Shown: positions 55,701-61,700 of the stretch, piece by piece
How positions within the stretch are numbered: the stretch's first letter is position 1
How the letters are laid out: each line of letters starts with the position of its first letter
Source of the DNA: Serripes groenlandicus
Taxonomy: Eukaryota; Mollusca; Bivalvia; Cardiida; Cardiidae
Direction: 5' to 3'
Length of the DNA: 64,000 nt
Assembly: GCA_031761405.1 (NCBI GenBank)
Contig: JASEVX010000007.1
Span: 41,805,775 to 41,869,774 of the forward strand
Position numbers and translations under genes: made by a program
Notes under the pieces: model-generated
Databases searched by the model: none
What the model was told of the DNA's origin: nothing
Seen by the model: only the letters and a program-made list of their open reading frames with translations

Positions 55701-58700
55701 AACAAAAAACGTCGCACATCAAAATGAAACTACCATATAATGTTGGCTCCAACACACGAAATGACATTTCTGTCTCATATAATGATAAAACCGTCACATG
55801 TATTAGAACTGTCGTCACATGTATTAATCAAAATGTCACACATCGGGGTAAAACTACCACACGTAATGTTGACCCCACTACATGTAATGACAATTCTGTC
55901 ACATGTAATGATAAAACCGCTACATGTATTAATCAAAATATCACACATCAGGGTAAAACTACCACACGTAATGTTGACACCACAACATGAAATAACAATT
56001 CTGTCACATTTATTTATATAACCGTCACATGTATTAGAAATGCTGTCACATGCATGAATAAATGTGTCACATATAAAGGTGAAACTGCCACACATAATGT
56101 TGACTTCAACACACAAAATGACCTTTCTGTCGCATGTAATGAAAAACCCGTCACATGTATTAGAAGTGTCGTCACATGTATGAATAAAAGTGTCACATAT
56201 CAGGGTAAAACTACCACACGTAATGTTGACCTCACAAATAAGGCAGTTACGGCGTTCCATACCTCACTATATATTTATCGTTTGTAGCGTTTACATTTAC
56301 GCCCACCGTGAAAAACCAACAGTGGTGTGAGATAGAGTAGTAGTTGTAAATTAAATGATTCGAGGGAGAATCTTCATATGAAAGAGAGTATGAAGTCGAG
56401 TGGTCTGTTCACATAGATAGAAGCTTTGTAGCTATGTGTTTGTAAAAGGGAACAGTTTAACTGCCTAACTATAGAGCTGGCTTTTGCAGCGACGTAGTAA
56501 ATTGTTCTCCTCCTGGGCAAGAGGTCTTGAGTTCGAGCCCTGGTCTTTCAGCTTGGTTACATTATCAATTAAACATTTTAGGTCAACAACTTGACATTTG
56601 ACATTGTTGCGGTACATATCAGGTCGATAAAGCGAGATTACCCACCCGAAAATAACGACTTTTTGTATTTTTCGATGTCAAATATTCAGCGCGACAAATC
56701 GGAATTAAACACCTATTGCTGAATTGTCGCGTTGCTATGAAGTCGATAAGTCGATGGCGGAAATAGGATTACGTAGGCTATACCTATATAATGGTTTTAC
56801 AACAGCTTTGGGACTCTGGTTCGGTTTCGAGGTATCTGATCTTATACCGAGCTTTACAATTGCCATTACGTTCCATTGCTCTCTTGATTCCTCATTCATG
56901 CCGTTTCCTTGTCCATTTCGATCTCTCCATGACATCCCCTTATACCTAAAAGAAAAGAAGATTGTTCGAAAGAACACATGTGCCACTTAACAATACATCA
57001 GAAAGTGAATGTTAGACGGACAGACGGACGAGCATACATATGTGGGGAAATTGGTCATTGTTTAATCTGCGAAAAGTGGATCATATTAAGAGAATGTGCT
57101 GTCTGCCTTCATTTAGAAAAGTAATCGATACAATCCCGACAGACAAGTTATCGTGAAGAAGTGTAGCCCTAATGAAATCACTCAAATAAATATACTGTGT
57201 CGACCGATTTGAGACATATATGGATATGTATTTCACCACACGTTTGTAGATTGAAATTAGCGTATAGAAACCAAAATAGCATTGCACTAACATAAAAATG
57301 CAACTGTGTATAAACCTTAACTAGACTGTAAGCATGTATATCTTAATCAGACTGAATATATGTAGACCTACACAAATCTGACTATGTTTATGCAGGCCTA
57401 GATCAGAGTATATGTGTGTATACCTTAATCAGACTGTATGCATATTAACATGAATCAGACTTTACGTACGATTACCTAAATCAGAATGAATGTATATTGT
57501 TTTATGGCGCATCGACAGCTAAGGTCATTTAGCGCGCAATTAAATTTAATTATTCATGATCCCTGGGTAAACAAACCAGTACTAGGCTAGAAAATGTGCT
57601 TTGCCCAAGGGCACTCCACCATGACCGTAGTGCCGCGACTGGGGATCGAACCCAGGACACCCGGTTTCGAAACCCCCTGACGCTAACCACTCGACCACCT
57701 AAATCAGAATGAATGTTATTAAGACTTTTTGAATGTATACCTTAATTTGAATAAATAAGTATGAAGTCAGACCTGATTCATATTGTAATTATGCACAGAC
57801 ACAAGCGTCATTCGTCTTCCACCAATGGACTAACAGTCTATGTAGAAAAGCAGCCAGTTGCTTGGAAAGTATGTTTTGTATACTGGAGTGTGAAAGCCAT
57901 GAAACATCCGAGTACGTAGGTGAACTAGCCGTGATATGACTGAGAACCCCAATCAATCAATTAATATGCATGTTTTTCGATTGAAATTAGCAAACGTTTG
58001 CTGAGTTTGAATGCTGTTTTATACTGCTTCAACAGTTATTTCACCGCGTGACCTGTTTAAATTAATGGTAGGTTAATCCTGACACCAGCGCATTATTCGT
58101 TAGTCTATACCGCAATCCGTAGCGTCAAAGATAGAAGGAACTTCTACCATATTCAACATATTTGGTATGACCCAAACCGGCATTGAAATCGGGTATCCCG
58201 CTCTGGAGGTGGACGCTAGAATATAGACTTTACAACCGAAAGGCTAATTAGCATTTGAAATTGCAATGCCCGTACGAAGAGACAGTAATCCTGCATAGAC
58301 ATGTACGCAAACCTAAATCGGACCATACATTAGTAAACCTAATTGAAAACTATACATATGTATAACTAAATTAGACTATACGTATTCAAACCTACATTGG
58401 AACTATACTCATATATATAGGACTACATCAGACTTCTTGGATCCCAAATCGGACTGCGTTTATTCAGACCACAATTAGACTAACTGAATGAAGACATACA
58501 CTAGACTGATTGAATGTAGACCTACATCAAACTGTACTGTATGTAAGTAGACATAAATCGGACTATATGTATATTTACCTCAATCGGAATAAACGTATGT
58601 AGACAGTTACTCAGACTGAATATGTGTATACTTAATTTGATCTGAATGTTTTTAGACCTGAATAATGTTGTGTGTAACTCAACCGAGACCACCTCGGTGA

Positions 58701-61700
58701 TGTAGTGGTAGAGCGTCCGTCTAGGGTGCAGAAGGTCATGTATTCGTTCCCCTATCAGGTTATACATGTACCAAGGACTTTAAATACCCTAAGCGCTAAG
58801 GGTTGCGGAGTATGCAATCCGACTGACTGACTGGTGTCAGGAAAAATGGACCTGTAGTACTGGTAACCTACCCAGAAAGCGCCGTGATATAACTGATGGT
58901 TTTTAAAGCGGCATAATACAACATACTTTGGATGATAGTCTGCCACCGAACAGCACGTGAGTGCAGAATGATGTAAACATACGCTATTCTCTAACTTTGT
59001 AGGACGTCGGATTAAACAGAAAGATAATAAATACTTACTTGATATCCACTTCATTTTTGGATACGCTAATGAGAAATTTTACTTCCATCAATTCCTGTTC
59101 CCACTTGGCTTTCTCGCTGACCCCAATTACCTTCTCATTCATATTTGCTATAACCTCTTGTGAAATGTCTCTCGTAAGTGTGAGTTCGCTATTTGCTGCG
59201 TATGAATGTAAAATATTCAAAAACCGCGACTAGGGATCAGGCTACGTAACCGTAACGGGGTCACATAAAGGAACTTTTTAATAACGTCCAAAGGACTACC
59301 AATTTAGTTCTGCTGACAGAAGTTATATTTCAGTAATGGAAAATGAGCCTATACAGAGACTCACATGAGTTTTCACTATTCGTAGATGCAACAAATCCCG
59401 CTTATCAAATAGACGCGAATAAAGCAAATCCTCGGTTAGGTAGTTCGTTAAGAAAATAAATATATTTATGATTATGATTTATCAATAAATGTTTATATTG
59501 AAATGTTATTGAATAGGTTTCAATGATGTACCATGGGCTTACGTAATCGAATTATTATTAACATTATTATTATAAAGAAAAACTCTGTAATATGTTTGAA
59601 AAAAGCAACCCTTAAGAATCAATAAATTGTATTAACTGATTTAAGAAACAACAAGATAAAGATACGTATGGCTTCTACCGTTATTAAAAATCTTTAGACA
59701 AATTTAATAGGAATTTTTAAAATAACTTTTCCCCAACTTCCTAGGCTACGCTTTTTTAATAGTTTGGTTTACAGCCCTGACGAGCCGATTCATCAAAGCT
59801 CAGAAAAAAAGTTTCGGGGGATGTTTTTGCCTATTTATAAAATGATGTTGTATTTTTAAAATGAAAACGCTCCTCCCTAAACAATGTGTTTATTTAGACC
59901 ATTGTATTCTTGTTATATGTTGACTATACATGTGATTATATCGTTCACTGTAGTAAAGAAGAACGTTATAGAAGTCTGATATCCACACAGAGAAAATAAG
60001 AATGTTTTAGAGGTATAGTACCTGTAAGATTCCATACAATGCAATGTAGAAGAATATTTCGGAGACTAATATATACCTGTAAATTATTTTTATACGGCAG
60101 AAAAAAACATATTTAGAAGTAATCTACCTTTAAGATATACATTATCCTGCAGTAAAGAATACAGTTTAAGAAGTATCATATTTGTTCTCTATTCATTTAA
60201 TCCAGTATATAAGAATGATCGAGAAGTAGTTCACCTGTAAAAAGGTCATACACAAGAATAATGTTTCAGGAGGGATATACTTGTAATTTCATCGTTCACT
60301 GTAGTTAAGAATGTTGATAACTGTTCATAATTCATACACTGCAGTAAATCAGAACGCTTTCGAAGTACCATACCGGTAAATCCCTCATACATTGCGTTAA
60401 AGAAGAATGTTTTAGAAGTCTTATACCTGTGAATTAGTTATTCACTGCAGGCCAAAATAATGTTTAATAAGTATATACCTGAAATTGTGCAGGATATGAT
60501 AATAAATGACGAATACTTTAGAATTAATTTACCTGTAATTTATTTACGCATTGCAGTATTGAATAATGTTTTAGAAGTATTATACCTGCAATATATTCAG
60601 AAACTGCAGTAAAGAAGAACATGTTAAAAGTTTTATACCTATATATTCTTCATACCAATTTCCGAAATATGATGAATTGTGACTGGCGATTAATTGGTTT
60701 CTGGTTTGGCTAGAATCACGACCCACGTCAGTTTTGGAACAGGCAGGACCACAAGGGCCTTTACCAAGAACCCATCCGGTGATAAGTTGTAAATGAATCT
60801 GAAATGCAAACAGGAGAAATGTGACTTAGGCAAAGGACAATGGCCTCGTCCCAGGTTCGATACGAAAAAGAGCGGCGTAAATATTCGAAACCTGTCAACA
60901 CACTCGGCTCAGTTATTGTATTAATAGGAAGCAGTAAACGACGTTTATTGGGAAAGTTCTTATAAATATCAACCTATGAATTAGCAGATGTCCTGTAAAA
61001 CCAGGCTAAAATAAATCTGCATCCATATTAAGGATTCGAATGGGTACTGTTTTACAGAAGTTTCTTGAAACAATATACGACGCGGTGCTGGGTCATGATC
61101 TTTTCTTGTCGATATACCCTAATCATAGTTTTCTCAGAGTGCTGCTATTAGAGGATGAGTATCACTTTATATTAGTTTGTGATAAGTACTCTGATCTTAG
61201 ATCACTGTATTTCAAAAGGCATTTTTATAATAGACCAAACATGTATAAATTCGTTAAATTATTAAATACGACCAATAAGTGTAAACTTAGTAACCTTGCA
61301 AAAAGTATTAAAGAAGCTTTGAGCAGAAGAATTAGTTTGTTAAATAACAAATTGAATTTCGTAAGACTAAATGTATGTAAGTTAATTTCTTTCTAAATTG
61401 TGACAATTACTCGTTTTGCAGTGTTGAAGTGCTTATGAGTGTAACATTTACCACGTAATTATCTTCGCTATACTCAACCATTAATTGACTCCTGAAATAG
61501 GGAAGGTTGGGAACACGTATTTTACATTTACCTATATCGGGGACCAATAGGCATACATGTAACAGTTTATAATACTATTTCAATCGTTTTATTTGTGTTG
61601 TGACTTTCAATAAATATATTTAAGAAAGGTAATAAAAGTGCGGTAAGTAATCATTCATAACAATAAAATAAGTACTTTCCTTTCGTTTCGGATAAGGCTC

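Larger units (their letters stand above)
52851..56270. mobile_element. 3.4-kb foldback element with tandem-repeat arms
   Basis: Outer ends are inverted: ggaacgccttaactgcctta at 52858 against taaggcagttacggcgttcc at 56240. The arms are arrays of short units around acatgtgac/acgtgtgac on the left (52885-54350) and the inverse gtcacatgta on the right (55640-56235). cgctctatgtaatg (53212) is mirrored by cattacatagagcg (55573). The centre holds a SAM-domain exon and tcgatttcggtctcaggtcg repeats. No transposase is seen, so it is non-autonomous. It sits in intron 4. Confidence 0.75.
57300..58670. repeat. Minisatellite, about 38-bp unit, interrupted by SINEs
   Basis: Degenerate units of 'atgtagacctacatcagact' type ('cttaatcagactgaatatat', 'acctaaatcagaatgaatgt') occupy 57300-57493, 57697-57780 and 58290-58670. 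Intron 3. Confidence 0.8.

Noticed and set aside
55724..56287. Open frames of 161, 93, 88 and 77 codons
   Set aside because: They lie in the right arm of the foldback element and mirror the left-arm artefacts.
56475..56560. tRNA gene
   Set aside because: Only the promoter boxes are recognisable and the stems are not; no functional tRNA is claimed.
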